DNA of 64,000 bases from positions 248,001 to 312,000 of the forward strand of contig NZ_JAGXJY010000006.1 in the NCBI RefSeq assembly GCF_019091085.1. The letters run 5' to 3'. Source of the DNA: Mesorhizobium sp. GbtcB19. Lineage in GTDB: Bacteria > Pseudomonadota > Alphaproteobacteria > Rhizobiales > Rhizobiaceae. Under the pieces are notes generated by a model. The model searched no databases. It saw only the letters and a list, made by a program, of their open reading frames with translations, and was not told where the DNA came from. This document shows, in pieces, positions 29,255-38,806 of this stretch. The stretch's first letter is position 1, and the number at the start of each line of letters is the position of its first letter. A program made the position numbers and the translations under genes.

Positions 29255-29284
29255 AATAAATAAGAGTGATTTAATTATTGACAG
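29247..29284. promoter_or_regulatory. Palindromic operator between frcR and frcB
   Basis: Left arm CTGTCAATAATAAAT and right arm ATTTAATTATTGACAG are reverse complements apart from one inserted base, separated by AAGAGTG. It is strongly AT-rich in GC-rich DNA. The right arm holds TTGACA (29278-29283) reading towards frcB, and the left arm holds TTGACA reading towards frcR. A ROK repressor bound here would block both promoters. Confidence 0.7.
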
Positions 29285-29395
29285 GCGCTTCGGACTGTTG
29301 TTTTTTTAGATGGCGTCCACGCTGGGAGAAATGGTTGGATGCGCTTGAGGCGCCGGTTGGCCGGCGCCCGGAATGGTTCCACTGGGAGGAAAATC

Positions 29396-30430
29396 GTGAC
29401 CAAGACATCACTGCTGAAGTCCACCGTGTTCGCGGCGGCTGGTTTGAGCCTGATGGCATTCGCATCGACGGCGTCGGCCGCCGGCGTCGGCGCCTGCCTG
29501 ATCACCAAGACTGACACCAATCCCTTCTTCGTCAAGATGAAGGAAGGCGCGACCGCCAAGGCCAAGGAACTTGGCGTCGACCTCAAGACCTATGCAGGCA
29601 AGATCGACGGCGACAGCGAAAGCCAGGTCGCGGCGATCGAAAGCTGCATCGCCGACGGTGCCAAGGGTATCCTGATCACCGCTTCCGACACCAAGGGCAT
29701 CGTGCCGACGGTGAAGAAGGCGCGTGACGCCGGCCTGCTGGTGATCGCGCTCGACACCCCGCTCGATCCGATCGACGCCGCCGACGCCACCTTCGCCACC
29801 GACAATCTCGAAGCCGGCAAGCTGATCGGCGCCTGGGCCGCCGCCACGCTCGGCGACAAGGCCAAGGACGCCAAGATCGGCTTCCTCGACCTCACCCCCT
29901 CGCAGCCGACCGTCGACGTTCTGCGCGACCAGGGCTTCATGATGGGCTACGGCATCGACGTGAAAGACCCCAACAAGATCGGCGACGAGGTCGATCCGCG
30001 CATCGTCGGTCATGACGTCACCAACGGCAACGAGGAAGGCGGCCGCAAGGCGATGGAGAACCTTCTGCAGAAGGACAACACCATCAACGTCATCCATACC
30101 ATCAACGAGCCCGCCGCTGTCGGCGCCTACCAGGCGCTCAAGGCCGTCGGTCTGGAAAAGCAGGTGCTGATCGTCTCGGTCGACGGCGGCTGCCCCGGCG
30201 TGAAGTCGGTCACCGAAGGCGTCATCGGCGCCACCTCGCAGCAATATCCGCTGCAGATGGCGGCGCTCGGCATCGAAGCGATCGCCGCTTTCGCCAAGGA
30301 CGGCACGAAGCCGAAGCCGACCGAAGGCAAGAACTTCTTCGACACCGGCGTCAACCTCGTGACCGACAAGCCGGCAAAGGGTGTCAAGTCGATCGACACC
30401 AAGGAAGGCCTCGCCAAGTGCTGGGGCTGA
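29396..30430 (+). CDS. frcB: Fructose ABC transporter, periplasmic binding protein
   Basis: 344 residues. Signal peptide at residues 1-27 ([21 protein letters not shown], cleavage near ASA-AGV). The mature protein is a class-B sugar-binding protein: [18 protein letters not shown] near residue 31, [16 protein letters not shown] near 97 and [13 protein letters not shown] near 217, ending in the AKCWG tail seen in Sinorhizobium FrcB, which it closely resembles. GTG 29396 follows GGGAGGAAAATC, a strong ribosome binding site; the earlier in-frame start at 29339 has none. First gene of frcBCA, controlled by the operator upstream. A GC-rich hairpin follows the stop. Confidence 0.93.
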   Translation: MTKTSLLKSTVFAAAGLSLMAFASTASAAGVGACLITKTDTNPFFVKMKEGATAKAKELGVDLKTYAGKIDGDSESQVAAIESCIADGAKGILITASDTKGIVPTVKKARDAGLLVIALDTPLDPIDAADATFATDNLEAGKLIGAWAAATLGDKAKDAKIGFLDLTPSQPTVDVLRDQGFMMGYGIDVKDPNKIGDEVDPRIVGHDVTNGNEEGGRKAMENLLQKDNTINVIHTINEPAAVGAYQALKAVGLEKQVLIVSVDGGCPGVKSVTEGVIGATSQQYPLQMAALGIEAIAAFAKDGTKPKPTEGKNFFDTGVNLVTDKPAKGVKSIDTKEGLAKCWG

Positions 30431-30454
30431 CGCCCGCCTGAGCGCACAAACCTC

Positions 30455-30481
30455 GCGGCTGGGGGCTTGATCCCCGGCCGC
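30455..30481 (+). terminator. Intercistronic hairpin between frcB and frcC
   Basis: GCGGCTGGGG pairs with CCCCGGCCGC around a short loop, 24 bp after the frcB stop and with no T-run. It probably protects the 3' end of the binding-protein mRNA or attenuates read-through, giving more FrcB than FrcC/FrcA, a pattern common in ABC transporter operons. Confidence 0.5.
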
Positions 30482-30588
30482 ATCGGGTGGACGATGCATT
30501 TTCGTAAACGCTGATAAGCCCGGCGACAGACCGGAATGCGTAAACGCGGCATGGAGCCATGACGAAGCTCCGTGAGACGGGAGGATAT

Positions 30589-31653
30589 ATGTCTCAAATC
30601 CAGGAATTCGAGAAGGTTCTCTCGAGCAGCGACACCAGCGTCGCCGCCTTCGACGAGCACGGCAAGTCGTTCGTCAAGCGCGCCCAGCATTTCCTGCACT
30701 CCACGCCGGCCGCTGTGCCGCTGATCGTGCTGGTCTTGTCGATCATCATCTTCGGTATCGCCATCGGCGGACGGTTCTTCTCGTCCTACACGCTGACGCT
30801 GATCCTGCAGCAGATCGCCATCGTCGGCATTCTCGGCGCCGCCCAGACGCTGGTCATCCTGACCGCGGGCATCGACCTTTCGATCGGCGTGATCATGGTG
30901 ATCTCGGCCGTCATCATGGGCAACTGCGCCATCACCTACGGCATGCCGACCCTTCTTGCGGTGATCGTAGGGCTGGCCGCCGGCGCTGCCTGCGGCCTGC
31001 TTAACGGCCTCCTGGTCGCCTACATGAAGCTTCCGCCCTTCATCGTCACGCTCGGCACCTGGAACATCGTCATGGCGACGAATTTCATCTATTCCGCCAA
31101 CGAGACGATCCGCGACGCCGATGTCGATACCCAGGCGCCGCTGCTGCACTTCTTCGCGTTGAGTTTCAGGGTCGGTTCCGCGGTATTGACGGCCGGCGTC
31201 ATCGCCATGGTCCTGCTGGTCCTGCTGCTTTGGTATGTGCTGAACCATACCGCCTGGGGCCGCCACGTCTATGCCGTCGGCGACGATCAGGAGGCCGCGA
31301 AGCTGTCGGGCATCCAGACCAAGAAGGTGCTGATGACGGTCTACGCCCTTGCCGGGCTGATCGCCGCCTTCGCCGCCTGGGTCTCGATCGGCCGCAACGG
31401 CTCGATCTCCCCTTCCGCCGCCGTCACCGACTACAATCTGCAGGCCATCACCGCGACGGTGATCGGCGGCATCTCGCTCTTCGGCGGGCGCGGCTCGATC
31501 CTCGGCACGCTGTTCGGCGCCATGATCGTCGGCGTCGTCTCGATGGGCCTCAACATGCTGGGCGCCGACCCGCAATGGAAAGTGCTGCTCACCGGCGTGC
31601 TGATCATCGGCGCCGTGGCTGTCGATCAATGGATCAGAAAGGTTTCGGCATAG
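30589..31653 (+). CDS. frcC: Fructose ABC transporter, permease
   Basis: 354 residues with about eight to ten membrane helices, in the inner membrane. A hydrophilic N-terminal 40 residues precede the first helix (AAVPLIVLVLSIIIFGIAIGG). RbsC-type permease signatures include QTLVILTAGIDLSIGVIMVISAVIMG near 84, LPPFIVTLGTWNIV near 146 and the EAA-like loop AVGDDQEAAKLSGIQTKKVLMTVYALAGLIAAFAAW near 228. ATG 30589 has GGGAGGATAT upstream; the frame's first ATG at 30559 does not. The next gene starts 2 bp after its stop. Confidence 0.93.
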   Translation: MSQIQEFEKVLSSSDTSVAAFDEHGKSFVKRAQHFLHSTPAAVPLIVLVLSIIIFGIAIGGRFFSSYTLTLILQQIAIVGILGAAQTLVILTAGIDLSIGVIMVISAVIMGNCAITYGMPTLLAVIVGLAAGAACGLLNGLLVAYMKLPPFIVTLGTWNIVMATNFIYSANETIRDADVDTQAPLLHFFALSFRVGSAVLTAGVIAMVLLVLLLWYVLNHTAWGRHVYAVGDDQEAAKLSGIQTKKVLMTVYALAGLIAAFAAWVSIGRNGSISPSAAVTDYNLQAITATVIGGISLFGGRGSILGTLFGAMIVGVVSMGLNMLGADPQWKVLLTGVLIIGAVAVDQWIRKVSA

Positions 31654-31655
31654 CC

Positions 31656-32438
31656 ATGACCCAGGAACCCATCCTCACCGCGCGCGGTCTTACCAAGCGC
31701 TATGGTCGTGTCACCGCCCTCGACAATGCCGATTTCGACCTCTATCCGGGCGAAATCCTGGCGGTGATCGGCGACAACGGCGCCGGCAAATCGTCGCTCA
31801 TCAAGGCGATTTCCGGCGCGGCTGTGCCCGACGAAGGTGAAATCCGGCTTGAAGGCAAGCCCGTTGCCTTCAAGTCGCCGATGGAGGCCCGAGAAGCCGG
31901 CATCGAGACTGTCTACCAGAACTTGGCGCTGTCGCCGGCGCTGTCGATCGCCGACAACATGTTTCTCGGTCGCGAAATCCGCAAGCCCGGCCCACTCGGA
32001 AGCTGGTTCCGCATGCTCGATCGTCCGGCGATGGAAAAGCGCGCCCGCGACAAGCTGACCGAGCTTGGCCTGATGACCATCCAGAATATCAGCCAGGCGG
32101 TGGAGACGCTGTCCGGCGGTCAGCGCCAGGGCGTCGCGGTCGCGCGCGCCGCCGCCTTCGGCTCGAAAGTGGTGATCATGGACGAGCCGACCGCGGCGCT
32201 CGGCGTCAAGGAAAGCCGCCGCGTGCTGGAACTGATCCTCGACGTCAAGAAGCGCGGCCTGCCGATCGTGCTCATCTCGCACAACATGCCGCATGTCTTC
32301 GAGGTGGCCGATCGCATCCACATCCACCGCCTCGGCCGCCGCCTCTGCGTCGTCGATCCGAAGCAGATTTCCATGTCGGATGCCGTCGCCCTCATGACCG
32401 GCGCCAAGAAGCCGCCAGAGGACGCGCTGGCGGCCTGA
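31656..32438 (+). CDS. frcA: Fructose ABC transporter, ATP-binding protein
   Basis: 260 residues, a single nucleotide-binding domain, unlike the double-domain RbsA/MglA ATPases of most sugar importers; this single-domain form is what FrcA has. Walker A GDNGAGKSS near residue 39, signature LSGGQRQGVAVARA near 149, Walker B KVVIMDEPTAALG near 168, and switch His in ISHNMPHVFE near 208. It energises FrcC. No sugar kinase gene follows directly: the glycogen operon starts 144 bp further on. In that gap a small GCCGC/GCGGC hairpin (32462-32481) may end the frc transcript weakly. Confidence 0.93.
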   Translation: MTQEPILTARGLTKRYGRVTALDNADFDLYPGEILAVIGDNGAGKSSLIKAISGAAVPDEGEIRLEGKPVAFKSPMEAREAGIETVYQNLALSPALSIADNMFLGREIRKPGPLGSWFRMLDRPAMEKRARDKLTELGLMTIQNISQAVETLSGGQRQGVAVARAAAFGSKVVIMDEPTAALGVKESRRVLELILDVKKRGLPIVLISHNMPHVFEVADRIHIHRLGRRLCVVDPKQISMSDAVALMTGAKKPPEDALAA

Positions 32439-32582
32439 TCTCCAGTATGTATGGGTAAATTGCCGCAGGCCGGCTGGCGGCACGCTTGCCTAAATCGATT
32501 GAATGCATGCTGCAATGCGATAGGATAGGCTGGGAGAAATGATGAAAGCCGGTATGATCGTGGCAACATCACGAGAGGCAGC

Positions 32583-35045
32583 ATGACGCGCGCTATGACG
32601 ACCGAAGCCCCCATTCTCGATAACCCCGACCCCAAGACCCTCGCCGAAGAGGTGTTGATGTCGCTCAAATACCGGGTCGGCAAGGACACCACCGTCGCCA
32701 CGCCGTATGACTGGCTGACGGCTTCGATCAAGGTGGTTCGCGACCGCGTCGTCGATCATTGGATGCAGGCGACCAAGGAAGCTTACGACCAGCAGGAAAA
32801 GCGGGTCTATTACCTCTCGCTCGAGTTCCTGATCGGGCGCCTGATGCGCGATGCCTTCTCCAATCTCGGCCTGATGGAGAACATGCGCGAGGCGCTGTCC
32901 TCGCTCGGCGTCGACCTCGACCTGATCGCGGGGCTCGAGCCCGACGCCGCGCTCGGCAATGGCGGTCTTGGCCGTCTCGCCGCCTGCTTCATGGAGAGCA
33001 TGGCGACCGTCGATATCCCCGCCCATGGCTACGGCATCCGCTACGCCAACGGTATGTTTCGCCAGGAAATCCAGGGCGGCTGGCAGGTCGAGCTGCCGGA
33101 GACCTGGCTCGACCACGGCAACCCCTGGGAGTTCGAGCGGCGCGAGCGTTCCTTCGAGGTCGGCTTCGGCGGCTCGGTGGAATCGATCACCTCGAAGGAC
33201 GGCCGGCTCGAGCGCCATGTCTGGAAGCCGACCGAGCATGTTCTTGCCGTCGCCTACGACACGCCGGTGGCCGGCTGGCGCGCCAAGCGCGTCAACACGC
33301 TGCGGCTCTGGTCCGGCATGCCGATCGACCCGATCCTGCTCGACAAGTTCAATGCCGGCGACCACATCGGCGCGCTGGCCGAAAGCAACAAGGCCGACGC
33401 GTTGTCGCGCGTGCTCTACCCGGCCGATTCCCACATGGCCGGCCAGGAGTTGAGGCTGCGCCAGGAATATTTCTTCTCGACCGCTTCGCTGCAGGACATC
33501 GTCCAGCGCCATCTCAGCCAGTATGGCGACCTGAAGTCGTTGCCCGACAAGGCGGCGATCCATCTCAACGACACCCATCCCGCGGTCGCCGTACCGGAAC
33601 TGATGCGGCTTCTGATGGATGTCCACGGCATGGACTTCGACCAGGCCTGGGACATCACCAAGCGGACCTTCGGCTACACTAACCACACGCTGCTTCCCGA
33701 AGCTCTGGAAAGCTGGTCGGTGCCCCTGTTCGAACGCTTGCTGCCGCGTCATATGCAGATCGTCTACGCCATCAATGCGCAGGTGCTGCTCGAGGCGCGC
33801 GCCACCGGCAAGTTCTCCGACGAGCAGATCGCCCGGATCTCGCTGATCCAGGAAAATGGCGACCGCCGCGTGCGCATGGGCAATCTGGCCTTTGTCGGTT
33901 CGCACTCAATCAACGGCGTCTCGGCCCTCCACACCGAGCTGATGAAGGAGACGGTGTTTGCCGACCTCCACAAGCTCTATCCCGACCGCATCAACAACAA
34001 GACCAACGGCATCACGCCCAGGCGCTGGCTGATCCAGTGCAATCCGGGCCTGACGGCGCTTGCCCGCGAGGCGATCGGCGACCGTTTCATGGACGACATC
34101 GAGAGGATAAAGGCGCTCGATCCGCTCGCCGAAGACGCCGCCTTCCGCGAAAAATTCGCCGCCGTGAAGCGGCAGAACAAGGTAAGGCTGGCCAATCTCG
34201 TCGCCGACCGGCTCGGCATCAGGCTCGACCCGTCGGCGCTGTTCGACATCCAGGTCAAGCGCATCCACGAATACAAGCGCCAGCTGCTCAACATCCTGGA
34301 GGCGATCGCGCTCTACGACCAGATCCGCTCGCATCCCGAGCGGGACTGGATGCCGCGCGTGAAATTCTTCGGCGGCAAGGCGGCGCCCAGCTATCACAAC
34401 GCCAAGCTGATCATCAAACTGGCCAATGACGTTGCAAAAGTCATCAACGGCGACCCGTCGGTGCGCGGCCTGCTCAAGGTCGTCTTCGTGCCGAACTACA
34501 ATGTCAGCCTGGCCGAGGTGCTGATGCCGGCCGCCGACCTTTCCGAGCAGATTTCGACCGCCGGCATGGAGGCCTCCGGCACCGGCAACATGAAGTTCGC
34601 GATGAATGGCGCTTTGACCATCGGCACGCTCGACGGCGCCAATGTCGAGATGAAGGAACATGTCGGCGCCGACAACATTTTCATCTTCGGCCTCACCACG
34701 GCCGAGGTCGCCGACCGCCGCAGCAATGGCTACAATCCGCGCGGCGTTATCGAGGGGTCCCCTGAACTGGCGCAGGCCGTCGCGGCGATCTCGTCCGGCG
34801 TCTTCTCGCCCGACGACCCGAACCGCTACCGCGACCTGATGAACGGCCTCTACCAGAGCGACTGGTTCATGGTCGCGGCCGACTTCGATTCCTACGCAGC
34901 CTGCCAGCGCGAGGTCGACAATGTCTGGCGCGACAGCCCCGATTGGAACGCGCGCGCCATCCGAAACGTTGCCCGTATGGGCTGGTTCTCGTCCGATCGC
35001 ACCATCCGCCAATATGCGAAAGAAATCTGGAACGTGCCCGTCTGA
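32583..35045 (+). CDS. glgP: Glycogen phosphorylase
   Basis: 820 residues, normal length. It releases glucose-1-phosphate from glycogen chain ends using phosphate. Signatures are YYLSLEFLIGRLM near residue 78, ALGNGGLGRLAACFMESMA near 120 and the PLP-site block EASGTGNMKFAMNGALTIGTLDGAN with the Schiff-base Lys671. The residues before MTTEAPIL are a short extra lead; ATG 32583 has GAGAGGCAGC upstream. First gene of the glg operon, with the promoter expected in 32439-32582. Confidence 0.96.
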   Translation: MTRAMTTEAPILDNPDPKTLAEEVLMSLKYRVGKDTTVATPYDWLTASIKVVRDRVVDHWMQATKEAYDQQEKRVYYLSLEFLIGRLMRDAFSNLGLMENMREALSSLGVDLDLIAGLEPDAALGNGGLGRLAACFMESMATVDIPAHGYGIRYANGMFRQEIQGGWQVELPETWLDHGNPWEFERRERSFEVGFGGSVESITSKDGRLERHVWKPTEHVLAVAYDTPVAGWRAKRVNTLRLWSGMPIDPILLDKFNAGDHIGALAESNKADALSRVLYPADSHMAGQELRLRQEYFFSTASLQDIVQRHLSQYGDLKSLPDKAAIHLNDTHPAVAVPELMRLLMDVHGMDFDQAWDITKRTFGYTNHTLLPEALESWSVPLFERLLPRHMQIVYAINAQVLLEARATGKFSDEQIARISLIQENGDRRVRMGNLAFVGSHSINGVSALHTELMKETVFADLHKLYPDRINNKTNGITPRRWLIQCNPGLTALAREAIGDRFMDDIERIKALDPLAEDAAFREKFAAVKRQNKVRLANLVADRLGIRLDPSALFDIQVKRIHEYKRQLLNILEAIALYDQIRSHPERDWMPRVKFFGGKAAPSYHNAKLIIKLANDVAKVINGDPSVRGLLKVVFVPNYNVSLAEVLMPAADLSEQISTAGMEASGTGNMKFAMNGALTIGTLDGANVEMKEHVGADNIFIFGLTTAEVADRRSNGYNPRGVIEGSPELAQAVAAISSGVFSPDDPNRYRDLMNGLYQSDWFMVAADFDSYAACQREVDNVWRDSPDWNARAIRNVARMGWFSSDRTIRQYAKEIWNVPV

Positions 35046-35158
35046 TATGATTGCATGAGGTCACGAACAATGTGGCCCGGCGCAAGTCGCCCCAAGATGT
35101 CCAGCGGATTTGGGACGGCCGGCGCAGAACAAAGGTGCCCGGGGAGGGCGACCGCCTG

Positions 35159-37372
35159 ATGAGGAAGCCGCGCGTGACCGCTGCGACAAGCGGGCCGGAC
35201 GGACTGGCGCCAGCCGGTGATGTCGCGGCGATTGTCGCCGGAACGCATGGCAATCCTTTCGCGATCCTCGGCGTGCAGGAAGCCGGCAAGGGTTTCGTCG
35301 CGCGCTGCTTCGTGCCCAACGCCGAATTCGTCACCGCTTACACGCTGGCCGGCAAGGACGTTGGTGAGCTCACCCGCCGCGACGATGCCGGCTTCTTCGA
35401 GGGCAAGGTCTCGATCCGCAAGCGCCAGCCGTTGCGCTATCACGCCAGAAATGCCGGCGGCGACTGGTGGCTGACCGATCCCTATTCCTTCGGTCCGGTG
35501 CTGGGGCCGATGGACGACTATTATATGGCCGAGGGCTCGCATCTGCGGCTCTTCGACAAGCTCGGCGCCCACATCATCGACCACGAAGGCGCGACCGGCG
35601 TGCATTTCGCCGTATGGGCGCCCAACGCCAGGCGCGTCTCGGTGGTCGGCGCCTTCAACGACTGGGACGGCCGCCGCCACACCATGCGCGACCGCAAGGA
35701 CACCGGTATCTGGGAATTGTTCATTCCCGACCTCGTCGCCGGCCAGCCCTACAAATTCGAGATCATCGCTCCCGACGGCGTGCGGCTGCCGCTCAAGGCC
35801 GATCCGTTCGCCTTCTGGTCGGAACTGCGCCCGGCGACGGCCTCGGTGACGGCGCCGCCGATGGCGCATCAATGGGGCGACGAGGCGCATCGCGGCTACT
35901 GGCGCAAGGCTGATCCGCGGCGCGAGGCGATGTCGATCTACGAGGTCCATGCCGGCTCGTGGCAGCGCCGCGACGACGGCACGTTCCTGTCCTGGGACGA
36001 GCTCGCCGCGCGGCTGATCCCTTATGTGGTCGACACCGGCTTCACCCATATCGAGTTCCTGCCGATCTCGGAGCACCCTTACGACCCGTCCTGGGGTTAT
36101 CAGACAACCGGACTTTATGCGCCGACCGCCCGCTTCGGCGATCCGGACGGCTTTGCCCGCTTCGTCGATGGCGCGCACCGCGCCGGCATCGGCGTGATCC
36201 TCGACTGGGTGCCGGCGCATTTCCCGGTCGACGAGCACGGCCTCGTCCATTTCGACGGCACCGCACTCTACGAGCACGCCGATCCGCGCCAGGGCTTTCA
36301 CCCCGACTGGAACACTGCGATCTACAATTTCGGCCGCCGCGAGGTGGTGTCGTTCCTCGTCAACAACGCGCTGTTCTGGGCCGAGAAATACCATGTCGAC
36401 GGTCTGCGCGTCGACGCGGTCGCGTCGATGCTCTACCTCGATTATTCGCGCAAGGCGGGCGAGTGGATTCCCAACGAGAAGGGCGGGCGCGAGAATTTGC
36501 ACGCGGTCTCCTTCCTGCAGAAGATGAACAAGGAGCTTTATGGCCATCACCCCGGCGTCGTCACGATCGCCGAGGAATCGACCTCATGGCCGAAAGTCTC
36601 GCGCCCCGTGCACGAGGACGGGCTCGGCTTCGGCTTCAAGTGGAACATGGGCTTCATGCACGATACGCTGGAGTATCTCTCCAAGGAGCCGATCTTCCGC
36701 AAGCACCACCACAACGACATCACCTTCGGCCTGACCTATGCCTTCTCGGAGAATTTCGTGCTGCCGCTCTCGCATGACGAGGTCGTGCACGGCAAAGGCA
36801 CGCTGCTCAACAAGATGGCCGGCGACGACTGGCAGAAGTTTGCCACGCTGCGCGCCTATTACGCCTTCATGTGGGGCTATCCCGGCAAGAAGCTTTTGTT
36901 CATGGGCCAGGAATTCGCCCAGCGCCGCGAATGGAGTGAGGAACGCGCGCTCGACTGGGACCTGCTCGAATTCGCGCCGCACCGGGGCGTGTGGCAGACG
37001 GTGCGCGACTTGAACTACCTCTACCGCTCGCGCCCGGCGCTGCATGCCCGCGACTGCGAGCCGGAGGGCTTCTCCTGGTTGATCGTCGACGACCGCGACA
37101 ACTCGGTTTTCGCCTGGGTGCGCAACGCGCCGGACGGCGACCCGATCGCCGTCATTTCCAATTTCACGCCGGTGCCGCGCGAGAACTATCGCGTGCCGTT
37201 GCCGAAGGCGGGAAAGTGGCGCGAGATCATCAATACGGATGCCGCCGAGTATGGCGGTTCCGGCATGGGCAATGGCGGCACGGTCGAGGCAAGCGGGGCA
37301 GGAGGCGGCGTATCGGCGACGATGCTGTTGCCGCCGCTGTCGACGATCATGCTGGAATTCGTCGCGGACTGA
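35159..37372 (+). CDS. glgB: 1,4-alpha-glucan branching enzyme
   Basis: 737 residues from ATG 35159, which has GGGGAGGG eleven bases upstream; the open frame begins at a TTG at 35051 but that lead is unlike the family. GH13 enzyme that cuts alpha-1,4 chains and reattaches them as 1,6 branches. Residues about 20-115 form the N1 domain and 130-225 the CBM48 (VHFAVWAPNARRVSVVGAFNDWDGR). The catalytic barrel has ILDWVPAHFPVD, the nucleophile Asp419 in LRVDAVASML and acid Glu472 in TIAEEST, and the late Asp in LPLSHDEVVHGKG. It follows glgP by 113 bp. Confidence 0.96.
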   Translation: MRKPRVTAATSGPDGLAPAGDVAAIVAGTHGNPFAILGVQEAGKGFVARCFVPNAEFVTAYTLAGKDVGELTRRDDAGFFEGKVSIRKRQPLRYHARNAGGDWWLTDPYSFGPVLGPMDDYYMAEGSHLRLFDKLGAHIIDHEGATGVHFAVWAPNARRVSVVGAFNDWDGRRHTMRDRKDTGIWELFIPDLVAGQPYKFEIIAPDGVRLPLKADPFAFWSELRPATASVTAPPMAHQWGDEAHRGYWRKADPRREAMSIYEVHAGSWQRRDDGTFLSWDELAARLIPYVVDTGFTHIEFLPISEHPYDPSWGYQTTGLYAPTARFGDPDGFARFVDGAHRAGIGVILDWVPAHFPVDEHGLVHFDGTALYEHADPRQGFHPDWNTAIYNFGRREVVSFLVNNALFWAEKYHVDGLRVDAVASMLYLDYSRKAGEWIPNEKGGRENLHAVSFLQKMNKELYGHHPGVVTIAEESTSWPKVSRPVHEDGLGFGFKWNMGFMHDTLEYLSKEPIFRKHHHNDITFGLTYAFSENFVLPLSHDEVVHGKGTLLNKMAGDDWQKFATLRAYYAFMWGYPGKKLLFMGQEFAQRREWSEERALDWDLLEFAPHRGVWQTVRDLNYLYRSRPALHARDCEPEGFSWLIVDDRDNSVFAWVRNAPDGDPIAVISNFTPVPRENYRVPLPKAGKWREIINTDAAEYGGSGMGNGGTVEASGAGGGVSATMLLPPLSTIMLEFVAD

Positions 37373-37435
37373 AGCAGATGATGTCTCATCCTGCTCTTGC
37401 AACGGTCCGCGCAGCTTGTTTGGGAGGGTAACAAA

Positions 37436-38701
37436 ATGGCAGAGATCAAAAGAACCCAGCCGCTGGCGCGCGACGCCATGGCCTATGTGCTGGCAGGCGG
37501 CCGCGGCAGTCGCCTCAAGGAACTGACCGACCGGCGCGCCAAGCCCGCGGTCTATTTCGGCGGCAAGACGCGCATCATCGATTTCGCGCTCTCCAATGCG
37601 CTGAATTCCGGCATCCGCCGTCTCGGCGTCGCCACCCAGTACAAGGCGCATTCGCTGATCCGCCACCTGCAGCGCGGCTGGAACTTCCTGCGCCCCGAGC
37701 GAAACGAGAGCTTCGACATCCTGCCCGCATCGCAGCGCGTGTCGGAGACGCAGTGGTATGAAGGCACGGCGGACGCCGTCTACCAGAACATCGACATCAT
37801 CGAGGCCTACGGGCCCGAATACATGGTGATCCTCGCCGGCGACCACATCTACAAGATGGACTACGAGCTGATGCTGCGCCAGCACGTCGACGCCGGCGCC
37901 GACGTCACTGTCGGCTGCCTCGAAGTGCCGCGCATGGAGGCGACCGGCTTCGGCGTCATGCATGTCGACGCCAAGGACAACATCATCGCTTTCGTCGAAA
38001 AGCCGGCCGATCCGCCCGGCATCCCCGACAAGCCGGAATTCGCTCTCGCATCGATGGGCATTTACGTCTTCAAGACCAAGTTCCTGATGGAGCAGCTGCG
38101 CCGCGACGCCGCCGAGCCCGGCTCCAGCCGCGACTTCGGCAAGGACATCATCCCCTATATCGTCCAGCACGGTAAGGCGATCGCTCACCGTTTCGCCAAG
38201 TCCTGCGTGCGCTCCTCGCACGAGTCGGAACCTTACTGGCGCGACGTCGGAACGGTGGACGCCTATTGGGAAGCCAATATCGATCTCACCGACATCACGC
38301 CCGAGCTCGATCTCTACGACCGCGACTGGCCGATCTGGACCTATGCCGAATTGAAGCCGCCGGCCAAGTTCGTGCATGACGAAGACGGCCGCCGCGGCGA
38401 GGCGATCTCTTCGCTGGTGTCGGGCGACTGCATCGTCTCCGGCGCATCGCTGCGCCGCAGCCTGATCTTCACCGGCGCGCGCATCAATTCCTATTCCAAG
38501 CTCGAGGAAGTGGTGATGCTGCCCGACGTCACCGTCGGCCGCAACGCGCGCCTCAAGCGCGTCGTCATCGACCATGGCGTGCAGATTCCGGAAGGACTGG
38601 TGGTCGGCGAGGATCCGGCGCTCGACGCCAAGCGCTTCCGGGTTTCGGAAAAGGGCATCTGCCTGATCACGCAGGACATGATCAACAAGCTGTCGAAGTG
38701 A
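37436..38701 (+). CDS. glgC: Glucose-1-phosphate adenylyltransferase
   Basis: 421 residues. It makes ADP-glucose for glycogen synthesis and is the usual control point. The N-terminal nucleotidyltransferase domain has [22 protein letters not shown] near residue 20 and [22 protein letters not shown] near 42. Other marks are GTADAVYQN near 109, [12 protein letters not shown] near 130, FVEKP near 184 and a C-terminal left-handed helix with allosteric contacts. ATG 37436 has TGGGAGGGTAAC upstream, the best Shine-Dalgarno in the operon. Allosteric activators in related rhizobia are fructose-6-P and pyruvate; this is family knowledge, not visible here. Confidence 0.96.
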   Translation: MAEIKRTQPLARDAMAYVLAGGRGSRLKELTDRRAKPAVYFGGKTRIIDFALSNALNSGIRRLGVATQYKAHSLIRHLQRGWNFLRPERNESFDILPASQRVSETQWYEGTADAVYQNIDIIEAYGPEYMVILAGDHIYKMDYELMLRQHVDAGADVTVGCLEVPRMEATGFGVMHVDAKDNIIAFVEKPADPPGIPDKPEFALASMGIYVFKTKFLMEQLRRDAAEPGSSRDFGKDIIPYIVQHGKAIAHRFAKSCVRSSHESEPYWRDVGTVDAYWEANIDLTDITPELDLYDRDWPIWTYAELKPPAKFVHDEDGRRGEAISSLVSGDCIVSGASLRRSLIFTGARINSYSKLEEVVMLPDVTVGRNARLKRVVIDHGVQIPEGLVVGEDPALDAKRFRVSEKGICLITQDMINKLSK

Positions 38702-38806
38702 GGTGGTGAGGCTGATTGGCAAGCTATCAGGTCGATCAGCAAGCTGACGACTTGATCAACAGATTGTCACTTTGACCTGTCACGTTAAGATCGGAATGTG
38801 AGGCGC

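Noticed and set aside
38702..38806. Short GATYRRCAAGCT-like repeats between glgC and glgA as a CRISPR or operator array
   Set aside because: Only three imperfect units of about 14 bp with irregular spacing; no spacers or cas genes.
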